Shown: positions 11,823 through 24,271, counted from the stretch's first letter. The stretch is DNA of 64,000 bases from Puccinellia tenuiflora (GCA_012064385.1 QRDG01001525.1:1426001-1490000); one strand, 5' to 3'. The notes: generated by a model not told the origin, from the letters alone. Made by a program: numbers and translations.

Positions 11823-12753
11823 TCATTGAGCGTCATTACCTTGGTAGTTTGTAGTCAAGACTCGAGTGACAACTAGTGTGGGGTTGGGATCACCATCACA
11901 ATAGATGTATTCATCTTCTTCATCCAAGCTTTGCATCGTGGCCACCTTGTTCAATGTGTGGTACTGGTCTTCGCTCATAGACTCATAGTCTTCATTGTCA
12001 TTGACGATCATCGCCTTCTTGTTGGTGCACTCAAAGGACTTGTGTCCTTGCCCTCCACACTTGCAGCAAGTGATATATGACTTGGCGGCTTGGGGTGAGG
12101 GCGCTGTCTTCTTGATGGTGGTTGGAGGTTGAGGTGTAGCACCTTTGACATTGCCTTGAGCATGGACTTGAGCCATGGGTTGTGTTGATGATGAAGCTTT
12201 TGCGGCAAGGAAGGACTTGGTCTTGACGTACTTGAGCTCTTCCGCGACTTGGCGCTCGGCCTTCATGGCTTGATGAACTAGCTCAACAAGGTTCTCATAA
12301 GGTTGGAATTCCACTATCTTCTTATGGGGTACGTAAGGCCGTTCAAGAAGCGTGTCATTGATTGTTCCTCGGACTTGACAATGTGTGCGCGGGAGAGAGT
12401 TGACTCCATCTCCTTGTAGTACTCGTGAACCGTCTTGAGGCCTTGTTTGAGCTCTTGTATCTTCTTGTACAAATCGCGCGTATAGTGATGTTTCACAAAA
12501 CGCTTGTGCATTTCCTTATTCATGTCATTCCATGTGTCGATTGGGTCTTCAAAGGAGGCTTGGAGTTGTTCCCACCATAGTTGCGCACAGCCTTCGAATT
12601 CTAGGGAGGCGAGATCAACCCGTTTGTAGCACCTTGTAGACGCGAAATAGTTTGGAGACCTTGGATTCCCATGCAATGTAGTCCTCCGGGTCGTTGGTGC
12701 CATGGAACTTTGGAATGACGAGCTTGGGAGGATTGAAACATGGTTTGCGCTCC

Positions 12754-12790
<37 letters not shown>

Positions 12791-13439
12791 GGTGGCGATG
12801 GCGGTCTTGGTGACGGTGCCTTGGTTGGTGGCGTGGAACATAATTCTCATCGTCTTCAAGATCAACACGATTGTCGGCCAAGGGCACTTGGTGGGCTCAA
12901 TGTGGAGGTAGGTCATGACGATGATGTCGATTATCCTCATGGCGGTGTGGGGGATCCAAGTTAGCATTTGGGATTGGTATCACTTGACGATGGCGATCTT
13001 GATGGTGTTGAGAGTCTAAGTTCGCTTGAGGGTGAGGTGTTTCTTGACGATGTTTCTCTTGATTTGGTATTTCTTGACGTTGGCGTTCTTGATGTCGTTG
13101 AGGGTCCAAGTCCTCTCCATGACGATGGCGCTCTTGATTTGGTATCTCTTGGCGTTGGCATGGACCTTGACCAACGTCACTTGGAACTTTGCTTCTTGCG
13201 TCGGAACGGTGTGAAGACCTTGAGCTTGACCTTAATGAGTGTCGATGTCTTCTTCCAAGAAGCTTGCTCATAGACTCCTCGAGGCGAGTGAAATGCTCAT
13301 TGCTCTCGTGGTGGGCATCTTGGTTCTCGCGGTGCATGGCGTGGTGACGTTCCTCATAGCGGTGCAAGTTGTCGTCGATGTACCTCTTGAGAGCCTCCTC
13401 TTGCTTGATCATGCCGGCGTCTTGTTGTTCCCTAGCCAT
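11823..13439 (-). pseudogene. Element A gag (nucleocapsid with CCHC-type zinc knuckle)
   Basis: A likely start at MAREQQ (ATG read from 13439) is followed by a His/Arg/Gln-rich region, an Asp run encoded by the CAT repeat, and the gag core (FNPPKLVIPKFHGTNDPEDYIAW, 12700-12615). After a frameshift comes QLWWEQLQASF to 12314, and after another the zinc knuckle CCKCGGQGHKSFEC (about 12070-12020). At least two frameshifts break the ORF, so it is not functional. Confidence 0.85.
12755..12790. repeat. (CAT)12 microsatellite in gag
   Basis: Twelve uninterrupted CAT units; on the minus strand they encode a poly-Asp stretch (ATG-phase shift gives poly-Met or poly-His in other frames). Confidence 0.95.
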
Positions 13440-14545
13440 GATAAGAAAACACAAGTGATATGTGGAGTATGTGGTGGCTAATAACCGCTCTTACCTTTGG
13501 TTGAAAGTATTGGACAAGTGGGCTCGCCTTCCGAGGCAAAGGTATCACAAGAGTAAGAGTGGTTTGATTAGCAATCCAAAAGCGACTCACACACACACAC
13601 ACACACTTATGAGGAGCTTAGGTATGGCAAAGTGGCAAGAAATCGAAACGAAGCAAACGATAAGGCTATTGCAACAAGTGGAGGATAACCACAAAGATCA
13701 AGAACCAAAAGAGACTAACCACACAATCCAAGAAACAACAGAAACTCACACGTGGAGACAAACGTGGATGGTGCGACTATGGGGATGAGCAAAACGGACC
13801 TAACGAAGACTATGCTCATGCCGCACCACCGCTCGAAGGACAACTAGCTCAAGTGCATAGGAGGGAGCACCCGATTTGCACAAGTGGACACGTTTCTCTA
13901 TTGGAACTTTGAGGTGGTAAAGAGGACTAGGATCATGGCTCGGCTTTTCTCTTTTGTCTTTTTTGTTAATCTTTTCTATTTCTATTTTTGCTTTATACTT
14001 TTGCCCGAGCCGAGTCCGGTACAAGTTGATGCTCACAAGATTATGATATGATCACTTGATGTCACACTAGTGCAATGCTCACACTTTGAAGAGCTAGCTC
14101 CTAGGAAAAAGTTTCGCGAAAAGGAAAGGGATGTGTCACAAGTTATACCCTTGGTTGCATCGAGGTGGCGAGGAAGCGACACGAAGCTAAAGTCGGTGAA
14201 TACAGGGTCTGGCGGTAGTACCACTGCACTGGCGGTAGTACCGCTAGCCCCGAAACTGCATGGGCTGTTCGAGCTAGGAGCGGAAATTGCCTCCGGGAAA
14301 TCTTCAATCCGAAGAAAATTGGTCCAAATTGGCTCAAAGGAACACCAAAGGAAGGTGGGGAAAGGTCTTAAACACTAGATCCGTGGATCAAAACCACAAA
14401 TCGCTCACCAAATCGAGAGATCGAACGAAATCCATATGGGCTATTTTTTTTGTGAATTTTCGAATTTGGTATGGGAAAGAAAAAAAATTTGTGGAAAAAG
14501 GGCTAATAAAAGGTGGAAACACGATCCAAATCCATGGAAACCCTT
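13440..14545 (-). other. Element A 5' untranslated leader
   Basis: A non-coding stretch between the PBS and gag start, read on the minus strand. It contains a (CA)9 run at 13588-13606 and two GGCGGTAGTACC motifs near 14210-14245 that match the palindromic repeats in A's own LTR. No gene is visible. Confidence 0.7.
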
Positions 14546-14558
14546 GCTCTTGATACCA
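14546..14558 (-). promoter_or_regulatory. Element A primer binding site
   Basis: On the minus strand TGGTATCAAGAGC lies 2 bp inside the LTR end. It resembles the initiator tRNA-Met PBS TGGTATCAGAGC with one extra base. Confidence 0.8.
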
Positions 14559-14560
14559 TA

Positions 14561-14644
14561 TGATGTTGGGTTGGCCCAATCTTCACGGATTTGAGGGAGA
14601 AAAGTGGATGAACACGAAGAACACGGATGAACACAAGGGGAAAT
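14561..14644 (-). repeat. Element A 5' LTR, inner segment
   Basis: The plus strand reads TGATGTTGGGTTGGCCC.. and is homologous to the start of the LTRs of element S at 35222 and 36999. It stops at the GAAAT target site of element B and resumes at 39974. Confidence 0.9.
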
Positions 14645-16118
14645 TGATACGTCTCAAACGTATCTATAATTTTTGAGTGATCCATGCGTGTTTTATGTCA
14701 TTGTCACATGTTTTTGCCATCTTGTTATATCATTTTAAGGCATTTTATTGGACTAACCTATTGAGAAGATGCCCAGTGCCAGTTCCCTGTTTTTGTGTTG
14801 AAATTGTTGCAGAAAGTTACTTCTGGAAATATTCTCGGAATTGGACGAAAATTTACGGAGATTTTTTGTTGAAGAAATGAGGAAGGGAGCCAGAAGGACG
14901 ACTCTAGGGGACCCACACAGGCTAGGGGCGGCCCCCTGCCGCGGCCTACGGTCCACCCGCGGGTGGGACCCGCCCCTGCCCTTTGGGGCACCCCTCGGCC
15001 GCCTCCGATGCCCATGAAATCACATCCGACACAAAAACCCTAACCCCCGAAGGATTTTCCCAAATACGATATAGAGCTCCGCCGCCATCGCCGACAAGTT
15101 TCGGGGGTCAAATTGCCTTCCGGCACCCTGTCGGGATGGGGATTGGCCCCCGGAGCCATCTTCACCGCCACCGCTGCCTCCGGGATGAGTTGTGAGTAGT
15201 TCCCCCGCGGACTACGGGTTTGTAGCAGTAGCTAGATGGTACTCTCTCCCCCTTGTTGTTCAATACCATGTTCTCGTGAGCTGCCCTACATGATCGATAT
15301 CAATCCGATGTAATATGTGCTGCGTTTGTTGGGATCCGATGGATTGGCACGTTATGATCAGATTATTTATGTTTATGAATTGTTGTTGATGCAATGTTGT
15401 TATGCTTAATGCTTGCCACTAGTGCACGAGTGGCATGATCTTAGATTTGGGCGCGTTATGTTTGCATGAATATAATTGTTGCTTAGATCGTATCTACAAG
15501 TTGTATGCACCTGTTATTAGTCCGAAACCGGAGACCTCGAGTGATAGAAACGGGGACATCGATGGGAATGGTTAGTAACTTGAGGATTACATGTGTTCAT
15601 TGTGTGTTAATGCTTTGCTCCGGTGTTCTATTAAAAGGAACACCTTAATTGCCATTTGTTCCTTAATTGGCCTGGCTGAAACCGGATGGCAGGACAAAAG
15701 ATGTTGTGCGAATTCTCATTGCGAGTAGTTACAACTATATATGGAATACATGCCTATGTATGATTGATAAACTGAATGCTTTGTCATAATTAATTAATTA
15801 GTGCAATTCTGTCAATTGCCCAACTGTAATTTGTTCACCCAATGCATGATTATTTGCTTAGGAGAGCCACCACTAGTGAAACTATGAACCCCGGTCCATA
15901 TTTCTCCATCATTGCTTTCGTGTTTCTGTTACTATTGTTCTCAAATCACTGTTGCTTTCACCTCTCTCGTATTACTTGTGCTTCTCCAGGTGTGGCTGAA
16001 TTGACAACTCAGCTGCAAAGACCTCTAAGTAATCTTTGGCTCCCCTTGAGTCGAATCAATAAATTGGGTTATACTACTCGTGAAGACTGTTGCGATTCCC
16101 TACACTTGTGGGTTATCA
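14645..16118 (+). repeat. Element B 5' LTR
   Basis: TGATACGTCTCAAACG.. to ..GGGTTATCA. It contains many short open frames, none conserved with a known protein. It pairs with the LTR at 38498-39973. Confidence 0.93.
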
Positions 16119-16129
16119 AGACTATTTTC

Positions 16130-16147
16130 TGGCGCCGTTGCCGGGGA
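16130..16147 (+). promoter_or_regulatory. Element B primer binding site (tRNA-Asp type)
   Basis: TGGCGCCGTTGCCGGGGA starts 11 bp after the LTR end. It matches the complement of the 3' end of plant tRNA-Asp, used by Athila/Tat gypsy elements. Confidence 0.88.
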
Positions 16148-16221
16148 GCCATAGCTCTACTTATTGGTTCACTTGGGAAGTACTCACTTTCTCTCTACTC
16201 TCTTTATTGTTATTGTTATCA

Positions 16222-17408
16222 ATGGTTAACTTCTTTGAAACTAGATCTTATTGGCAAGGCGGATTCACGGAGGATCAACAAGAATATTATAAGGAATACC
16301 GCTTGTCACAAAAAGGGATACACTTATGGAAAATAATTAATAATCTGAACAATTATGCTAGAGACTTGTGCTTAAATTATGATATATCTTATTGTTGTGA
16401 TGAGTCTAGTTGTAGCATGAATTTTAAACACCTTCCTTTTCAATGTGCTGGTAATGATAATGAAACCTTAGCGTCTTATGCTAAGGGAAACTATGATTTT
16501 TATGATGTGGAACTTATTGAAGAATTTATTGCGTGGAAGGGTGCTTATGAGATTACTTCTTTGCTTGAAAATGATGATGATGCTCCTTATAAATCTGAAA
16601 GTTTTGCTATACTTAAATATTGCATGGATAATTATAAAGATGAAAATTGCTACATTACTGAATATCTTAAGGGTTTATCTCCCCCAGAAGAAGAGACTAA
16701 TGCCGTGCAGGAGCCTATGGAAGAAGAAATTGTTGAAACTGGAAGCTCATTGGATGAAAACGAGGAGGAGAGTGACGAACAAGAGGAGGAAGAATGGAGT
16801 TCTACCCATCTCTACCTTCTAATGAGAGTAACTCTCTAACTCATACATTATTTGATTGTCCTCCTTACTTACAAAAGGAGAATGAGTGTTATGATCCCAT
16901 TGATTCATTTGAAACATCCCTTTTTGATAAAAATGATCTTGTTATATATGATAATCCGTGCTATATTGATAAATCTTATGATAATCCTTTATTTACTCCA
17001 ACCATTGAGATGCATGATAATGAAGAGTTGTGCTTAGAAAGTCTATATGATAAAGCTCTTGATGATGGTCCTATATTACTTGATGATAAAAATTATAATG
17101 CTATTGAAAGTGGGTTTAATCCCACTATTTTTGAGATGGACCGAAACTATGTGCTTGTAGATCATGAAAAGCCTGTTTTAAGTGATAATTATATTGTTGA
17201 TTTTGTTCACGATGCTATTGAAAATTATTATGAGAGAGGAAAATATGGTTGTCGGAGTTCTCATGTCACTAAAACACCTCTCTTTATGCTAAAAGTTTTG
17301 AAGTTACACTTGCTTTACCTTCCTATGCTTAATGCTTTGTGCTTCATTGATTTATTTTCTTATAAAATGCCTATGCATAGGAAGAGAGTTAGAATTAAAT
17401 GTGTTTGA
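16222..17408 (+). pseudogene. Element B acidic ORF, unknown function (frameshifted)
   Basis: The likely start ATG is at 16222 (MVNFFETRSYW..). The frame runs to about 16800 with an acidic stretch rich in Glu/Asp, then continues one frame over from 16794 to the TGA at 17406-17408. The second element B2 has the same protein as one frame across this point, so a small indel near 16800 broke B's copy. I see no gag zinc knuckle, protease, RT or transmembrane segment. The protein is Asp/Glu/Asn/Tyr-rich with repeated CYIDKSYDNPLF-type blocks. It may be a gag-like or accessory protein; function unknown. Confidence 0.75.
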
Positions 17409-18031
17409 TAATCTCCTCATGATGCTCTCCCTTGCGTTTCAATACTTATTCTTATGTGAGCATCATTGAAAATACTGGGCCTAGCTAAAAGGCTATAAAG
17501 AAAACGCTTGTTGGAAGGCAAACCATCTTTTCTTTCAGTCTTGTTTTTGATTTTCTTGAGTCATGGAGTTGTTGCGTAGCAACTTCATTGTATCTTTTTT
17601 TTATGGTTTTTTGTGCCAAGTTTAGCCTCTAATACGTTGAAAGTGCGAGGTGTTGTTTTGCTGTCCAGAAACAGAATTTTGTCCTTCACTGTTCGAAAAT
17701 CTAAAAATCCTATGAATTTTATATTTTTCTGAAATTTTTAGACAGAAAACCTGATACTTTTATCTATCTTTCGTTAGTTTTGAATTTTCTGATTTGATGT
17801 ACAGAAGTGTCTCGAAAAATTCTATCTTTATAGACTGTTCAGTTTTTGACAGATTCTGCTTTTATTTTGTATTCGTCTCTTTTACTATCGTCAAATGCGA
17901 TACTCTAGAGATGGAGTGTCACATTGAGGCTTAGTAAACAGTAGCTAATTCCTAATAAAATTGTTTATAATTTTTCTTGAGTTGAACACATGTGCATTTT
18001 AATTTATGTGCACTAACCCTCTAATCAGTTT
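17409..18031 (+). other. Element B internal non-coding sequence, left of D
   Basis: AT-rich, homologous to 47050-47690 in B2 (for example the 'gggcctagctaaaaggct' and 'gaggtgttgttttg' blocks). No coding sequence. It ends at the AGTTT target site of element D (18027-18031). Confidence 0.8.
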
Positions 18032-19078
18032 TGTCGGAGAGCTGTCCCAGGAACTGGGTGTGTCTCACAAGGTATCGAGTAAGGGGCTGAACACGGAATC
18101 AAACAACCCTCAACGTGCCACGGCGACGGTGCTCGCTGAGATCGCTGCGGGACGGCACTGCAGAGATGAACACACAGAGTTTACCCAGGTTCAGGGCCCT
18201 CTTTGGGAGGTAAAACCCCTACGTCCTGCCTTGGTTGTATTGGACTGCTTGGAGAGGTCACAGTACAAAGAGAGCTTGGCGAGCTCGAGGTGGCTAACAA
18301 TGGCTAACCCAATATCTGGAGCTTGGGAACTCTGGAACCCTAGCAACTCTGAATCTTGGAACCCTTTGCCCGAACGTGCTCCCCCTCCTTTTATAGGAGT
18401 CTTGGACCTCTTCCCCCAAATGTCTTGGCGGGAAGGGTTACCACATGGCGACGAAGGAGGAGGCAGGGTGCACGATAAAGGTGGAGTCCATGGACGCGGT
18501 CCATGGCAGGGAGCGGCGTCACCAAAGCTGGAAAAACCACCGTCCATCCTGGACGATGGGCTGGCGCTGCTGAGGTGGGAGGTGTCCCACGGTGACGTCG
18601 CCCTTGGAGCGTAGCTGCAGACGGTCCCCTTATAACCAAAGAGGCAAGTCTCGTTGTCCGCTTTGCTTGGTGCTGCTTTGTTGACTGCTTTATACATGAG
18701 AACGGCAACTGTGGCGTCGTTGTCACCGCGCGCAGACGCGCGCGTCACTCTGCACATGGGCGCAGAGCCCATGTGCGCTCTGCCGCGGAGGCAGAGCTGG
18801 CTTCGTGAGGAAGGAACCCCGCGAGGCTGGAGGCCTCACCGAGCCCCTTTGGCTTGGTCCTTAGCAGAATCGACGACAGCATCCATGGTGTCCTCTCGAG
18901 GAGAGGTGGTCCCTCGCCGAGGAAAAACCCTCGGCGAGGAGGAGAGGTCCCTCGCGAGGAGAAACCCTCGCGAGGCTCGCCAGGCTTGGAGAACCTGGTC
19001 CTTAGCGAAATCTTCTGAAGAAATGTTGTGGGCCCTGGCAGGCCGGCCCGTGGTACACTGGTTTCCACTGTGCCGACA
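18032..19078 (-). repeat. Element D 3' LTR
   Basis: 1047 bp, TGTCGGAGAG.. to ..GTGCCGACA on the plus strand. On the minus strand it carries an intact TATA-like box (plus-strand CCTTTTATA, 18387-18395). Confidence 0.93.
18387..18395 (-). promoter_or_regulatory. TATA-like box in element D 3' LTR
   Basis: Reads TATAAAAGG on the minus strand, inside a GC-rich context typical of LTR U3. The matching site in the 5' LTR (33194-33202) reads AATAAAAGG, so the 5' promoter box is mutated. Confidence 0.6.
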
Positions 19079-19094
19079 GTAGCCCCCGGGCCCG
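19079..19094 (-). promoter_or_regulatory. Element D polypurine tract
   Basis: On the minus strand a G/purine-rich run (..GGGCCCGGGGGCTAC) lies immediately before the 3' LTR. The same run precedes E's LTR at 52352-52367. Confidence 0.65.
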
Positions 19095-19379
19095 CGATGG
19101 GCACGCCGAAGGCCGTGGACGCAGGCGAAGCGTCGGGGGCCCAACGATGCCTGCCTGGGCTGTGACACGTGGGGCGCAGCGGTTGCGCCCGAGGCTACGA
19201 TCTCCTCGGCTTCAACGGGCGACCCGGTGGGGCCCGCCACGTCCTCGGGAACTGGCCGATAAAGCCTGGGCGCGCAGACGGTGCCCATCACTTCTCCCAT
19301 TACTCCTCCGCACACTTCCCCCTAACGCCTCCTTCTTCCCAGAGCGCTCCGCCTCCAAGATACTCTTCCTCCTGCGACG

Positions 19380-22300
19380 ATGGCGCCCAAGAAAGCAGCC
19401 GCTAACCAGAAGGGAAAGGCCACGATGCAGGCCGGCAAGTCTACGGCGGCGACGCGGGGTGCTGCACTCGAGGGGGCATTGCCGAAGTCCCGCATCCACG
19501 CGGCGGCGATTGCAAAGGTGCGCCACATGGCGGCCTCGAGCACCAACGAGCACGGCACCACGGAGATGAGACCGGCCGGCAGCAGGCTTCCTGAGGGGTA
19601 CTACCCCATCTTCCTTCATACTCTCTACGCCGGTCTTGTTCCTCCTTTCTCCGACTTCCTCCTGGGGATTTTGGAGGTGTACCAGATCCAACTCCTCCAT
19701 CTTCATCCCAACTCCATCCTTATTCTCTCCATCTTCGCCTACCTCTGCGAGGCCTACATTGGCATCCGTCCCTCGGTGGCCCTCTTCCGCAGCTTCTACT
19801 CCCTCCGGTCCACCGTGCAGAACGAGCGGCTCGGATGCGTCTCCTTCCGCATCGCGGACGCCAGGAGCAGGAACTACATTCCCATCGCATGGTGCGGTGA
19901 GAACGCCATCACCAAGGTGACGAAGAAAGTGGAGGACTTCTGCAAGCGGTGGCTCTTCGTCGACACCAAGGGGAGCAACCCTCTCCTGGAGGTGCCCGTG
20001 GCGCCCCCGAGGAAGTGGGCGCGCTGGGCGAGCGCCGGCTTCGAGGGCCCGAAGCTTGACGCGGTGTACGAGTGCATACAGAGGCTTCGCGAGGGAGGGC
20101 TCACCGGCCAGATGGTGGCGAAGGACTTCACGAGGCGCCGAATCGCCCCCCTCCAGTGGCACTCAGAGCCGGTGTGGCGGTACACAGGCAGGGAGGACAG
20201 GATGCGGCTGTGCTCGGACAGCTTCACACCGGAGGTGCTGTACCATGTCATGGGGGTCCTCTTCGCCACGACGGACATCCCATCCCCCACCAGCGACGAG
20301 GCCCGGTCGCTCTTCAGCTTTGTTGAGGAGAGCGTGCAGGAGCACCGCTTGCGCCTGCTTGTATTCGACGAATGGGGGATCGTGCCCGCAGGACACCGCG
20401 GGCCCCGCACCAACCCATGTGCGGCGGAGCCAGAGCATATGGATGAGTCACCGGAGGCGGACGAGGCCGAAGACTCTGGCGAGGAGGAGGCCTCGAGAGG
20501 CGCCGACCCCTCTGGCGAGGACGAGGCCTCGAGAGGCGCTAACCCCTCGGGAGGCTCCACCGGCTCCCCCAGGAGCGCACCGCCTGAAGGGGACCTCTAG
20601 GTGATCTCCTCCAGCGACGATGAGGGCGCCTTCCGCGTAGCTCCCTCCCGACGCACCGCAGAGGAGGGGGAGGAGAGCGGCAGCAGGGGAGGACGCTGCG
20701 AGCCCCGCTCCAAGGCCGTCCACGACAGGAGAGCCGCAACCGCGAGGGGCGCTCCTCGCGAGGAGGCAGGAGCGCCTCAAGAGGAGGCCAGAACGAGCAG
20801 CCCCCAGCCGCCCAAGGCGAAGAAAAGGGTGTGGAGGATGGCTGACGAGTAAGTCCTGATTTCCCTTCTTTCATTAGGATTTTGCCTTTGAACACCCTCC
20901 TGAAGGATCTCTGTTTGTCTTTCTTTCAGCAATCTTGCGGCGGCGAAGAGGCGACGGCTCCGCAAGCTTGGAGAGACCGCCAGCGACGCCGTGGAGACGC
21001 CCGCGGCCGACGAGCCACAGCATGTGGCTACTCCTCCCGCGGGTGAGCACCACGCGGAGGAGGTGGTTGAAGAGGTGGCGCCGTCGCTAGCTCGGGCCGC
21101 TACTCCTCCCGCGGGTGAGCACCGCGCGGAGGAGGTGATTGAGGAGGTGGCGCCGTCGCCAGTCCGGGCCGCCACTCCTCCCGTACAGCAGGAGGCGACG
21201 GAGGAGGAGACTGCGGCCGAGGCCGCACGAGCCTCGGCGAGGCAGGACGAGGAGGAGGAGGTGGATGAAGAGATCATCGTGGACCCGCCTCCGGAGGAGG
21301 AGGCTCCCACAAGAGGGGCTGTCGTGCCTGAGGCCGCGGCAGGCGCGGCCGCCACGGAAGGGGCGGGAAGCGCCCCTGAGGAGCAGGAGGTGGAGGCACC
21401 TCCGGAGCCCACGGACGCCGGATCCGGGGGCGAGAGGACGCCCAGCCCCCAGAGGGCTCCTGACGCGGGCGGCGAAGGAGGCGCCCACACGAGCCCCCAG
21501 GCCGCACCAGAAGCGGCCGTGAGCCTGAGGCAAGGTGCCGTGGGTACCTCTCCAATCATCAAAGTCTCTGCACCCCGCGGCGACGCGGGGGCCTTGGTGC
21601 TGCGAGAGCCGCGCCGCCGCACAGCTCTCCGCAGCGCCGTCGTCAATCAAGCGCGGCGGGCGCTCGACGAGCTGGAGGCGCAGTACGCCGAGGAAGAGCT
21701 CGCCAAGGCGGAGGAGCTGGCAGAGGAGCGGGCGAGGCTCGACGAGGGCTGGGCCCTCCTCCGCGAGAGGGTGGAGAGCTGTCGCCAGCAGGACGCGGCA
21801 GCGAGGGCGGCACGCTAGGAGGCAGTGCGCTTCGTGAAGGAGACCCGCGACAGCGTGCAGCGGGAGGCGGCGGAGACCATGGATCAGCTAGACGCCGCGC
21901 GGGAGGCGCTCGAGGCGGAGACCGCCTCCAAGCAACAGGAGATTGCGGCCGCAGAGCAAAAGTTCGCCGCTGACTCCAAGGTTGTAGAGGCCAGCCTGAA
22001 GGAGCTCCGCGAGCTGCTGGACACCCGCGAGAAGCGGCTGGTGTAGCGCGAAGCGAAGTTGACGCAGCGTGAGGGAGAGCTCTCCCCCCGCGAGGCGGAG
22101 CTGCGCCGGCGCGAGGAGCAGGTCCAACAGTTCGAGAAGGAGTAGGCCATCCGCGAGGAGCAACTGGCGGCCCGCGAGAGCCGGGTGGCCAAGGACGAGG
22201 CCACTTACAGCAGAACGCCACGAGAGGGCCAACGCCGACTTCGCGGCGAAGCAGAAAAGGATCCAGGAGGAGGCCGACGCCAAGGTCAACCTTATCCGCC

Positions 22301-23039
22301 AAAATCTCGCCAAGGATTACGACGCGAAGGCCACGAAGCAGGAGGAGCGCTTCACGAAGAAACGCGATGAGCTCCAGCACCAGATCGAGGGGCTCGAGAA
22401 GGAGGAGAAAGAGATGGCTCCCGCCTGAAGCGCGCCAAGGAGGCTCAAGCTCGTGCGGAAAAGGAGGTTGCCGCCCTGAAGAAGGACCTGAGCGAGCTCC
22501 ACCAGCAGGTGGGGCTGGTCGTGAGCCTTGTGGAGGAGGCGCGGAGCAACGCGGAGCTTGGCCGGACCATGTCGCGCCAGCGCCAGCTCATGCTCCAAGG
22601 CCTGGTGCTCCGTGCGCGCGCCGTTGGGGATCGCCTGGGAGCCGAGGTCCCCTTCTTTGCCGCAGGGGGGAGCGACGACGAGGCCGCGTAAACGTTCTTC
22701 TTCGAGCAGTTCCTCACAAAGCTTGAAGAGACCGTGAAGGACCTCAGCGACCGCGTCGTGGAGGAGAGCCGCGATCTCCTCGTCATGGCCACATGCCGCA
22801 TCTTTGCCAACCTCGCGAGGCTTCATCCTTCCCTCGACCTCGAGGCTGTGATGGCGCCCGTCGACATCTGCAGCGTGACGGTGACCGGCAGGATGCGAAA
22901 AGCCACAGAGGCGTACGCCAAGCTCTTCGACCAGGTCGAAGTTGAGGAGGACGAGGCCGACGGCGAGGAGGACGCTGCGGGGGAGGAGGAACGCGCCGCC
23001 GCGGGCGACGAGGGCACCTCGGGAGGCCAGCAGGCCTGA
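19380..23039 (+). pseudogene. Antisense extra ORF (aORF) of element D, Transposase_28-like, spliced, with stops
   Basis: Runs opposite to gag-pol. Exon 1 (ATG 19380 to about 20849) encodes a protein like the Pfam 'putative gypsy type transposon' family (Transposase_28): blocks GLVPPFSDFLLGILEVYQIQLLHLHPN and LCEAYIGIRPSVALFRSFY are visible (given here in short pieces of that region, about 19640-19800). A GTAAGT donor near 20850 and a CAG acceptor at about 20929 define an 80-bp intron. Exon 2 is Pro/Glu/Ala-rich and then a long charged coiled coil (about 21640-22430). Stops: TAG at 20598, 21816, 22044, 22143 and 22689 region; a frame change near 22430. The homologue in E lacks most of these stops. 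Role unknown. Confidence 0.8.
20850..20929 (+). other. Predicted intron of the element D antisense ORF
   Basis: GTAAGT after the ..RVWRMADE coding end and a pyrimidine tract plus CAG before ..NLAAAKRRR. Element E has a matching donor and acceptor at the same place, so splicing is likely a conserved property. Confidence 0.65.
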
Positions 23040-24271
23040 GCTTTTCCTGCGGCTGGATGTGTATGAGGCACACATTACCTTAGCATTTGGTTGTAAAACT
23101 TTTGTAAAGACTTGTTTAATTTTTATTGGAATGTGCTTGTGAATGTCCCTCGGGAGGCTTTTGTCTTTCCCCCTCATGTCTTTTTCGCTCTACGTCTTAG
23201 GACCCTCTCTTAGCGCTACAGCACCGCCGCTTCGGTATGTGAGAGTCAGGGCTCCACAAGGCCAGGGGGTGCGTGAGGCCTCAAGAAGTAAGAGCTCCTC
23301 GAAGCGCGATGCTTGGGGCCCCCCTTTGAGGCGCAAGCAGCCCATGAGGCGTAGGAGAGAGAAAAGAGGCTCGAGGGGCAAAAACCAGCGAAAGGAAATT
23401 CAACCAAGTGTTTGGACTTAGCTTGACGAGGCGTTTTTTCCTTGGAGAGGGTGTTGGTTCCCTGGCGAGGCGTCTTTGCCTTGGAGAGGGTGTTGGTTCC
23501 CTGGTGTGGCGTTTTGAACCTGCTTTCCTGCGTTTGGACAGATAGGCATACCCACAAGCAATACATAGCCAGATAACTCATGCACGCTCGTAGGTTCCTT
23601 CATGTGTGTCTCGCGAGGAGAACAGGCACCAAGGTCCTTGCTGAGTTGACGTGCACGGGAGCCGGTCCATGAGTTCAGAGCTCCTTGGGAGTTGACATGC
23701 ATGAGAGCTAACCCGTGAGTTCAGAGCTCGGATCCCTTGGGTTTGAGGCGCTGCCGGGATGCTCCCGTGGCAAGGCACCATGCCCAGCCCCCGCTCACGA
23801 GATACACAGGAGGGATCATACGAGCGAGAATGAAAGGCAATAACATAACTGCTTACCGAAGCAACAACATATGCTGGCGCAGATTGCAAAGGTTCAAAGT
23901 GACCTGAAACAGAGGTTCATTACACTGGCGTGGCCAGAAATACAACATCCGCCATGTCTGGGGATGGGGTTCCACATGGAGTGGCTGAGACTCTCGCGGC
24001 CCGAGGCGACGCATGTAGAGAGAGCTCAGAGAGGGGGCCCCTATGCGGGGGTGGCTTCAAGAGCCTGCGGTCCACCATGGCTGGGCATGGGGATCCACCT
24101 CGCCAAGGCATGGTGCTTGAAGAAGTCACCTTGCCGAGGCGTGGTGGCTTGGGCGTCTTCTCGAACGGCCCGCGGCAACGTATAGTAGAGAGGGGAGCCC
24201 GAAGTTTTTCCTCGTGGAGGATGACGGCACGTAGCTCTCCCTTGAGGCAAAAAGTTGCTCGCCGGGGGCGA
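23040..24271 (-). other. Element D spacer between antisense ORF and integrase
   Basis: Non-coding. It contains a roughly 40-bp duplicated block (ccttggagagggtgttggttccctgg, in two copies at about 23440-23510) and a 'gagttcagagctc' repeat near 23680 and 23720. No conserved ORF. Confidence 0.7.

Noticed and set aside
12702..12964. Plus-strand open frames with poly-Ile or poly-His
   Set aside because: They are other-frame readings of the CAT microsatellite in A's gag.
18191..18772. Open stretches inside the D LTRs (for example 193 codons, repeated at 32998-33579)
   Set aside because: They repeat in every LTR copy, change frame between copies and have no conserved protein; LTR sequence, not genes.
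20601..22680. Long antisense and shifted open frames in the GC-rich exon 2 of the antisense ORF
   Set aside because: High GC leaves many stop-free frames; only the frame with homology to E is credible.
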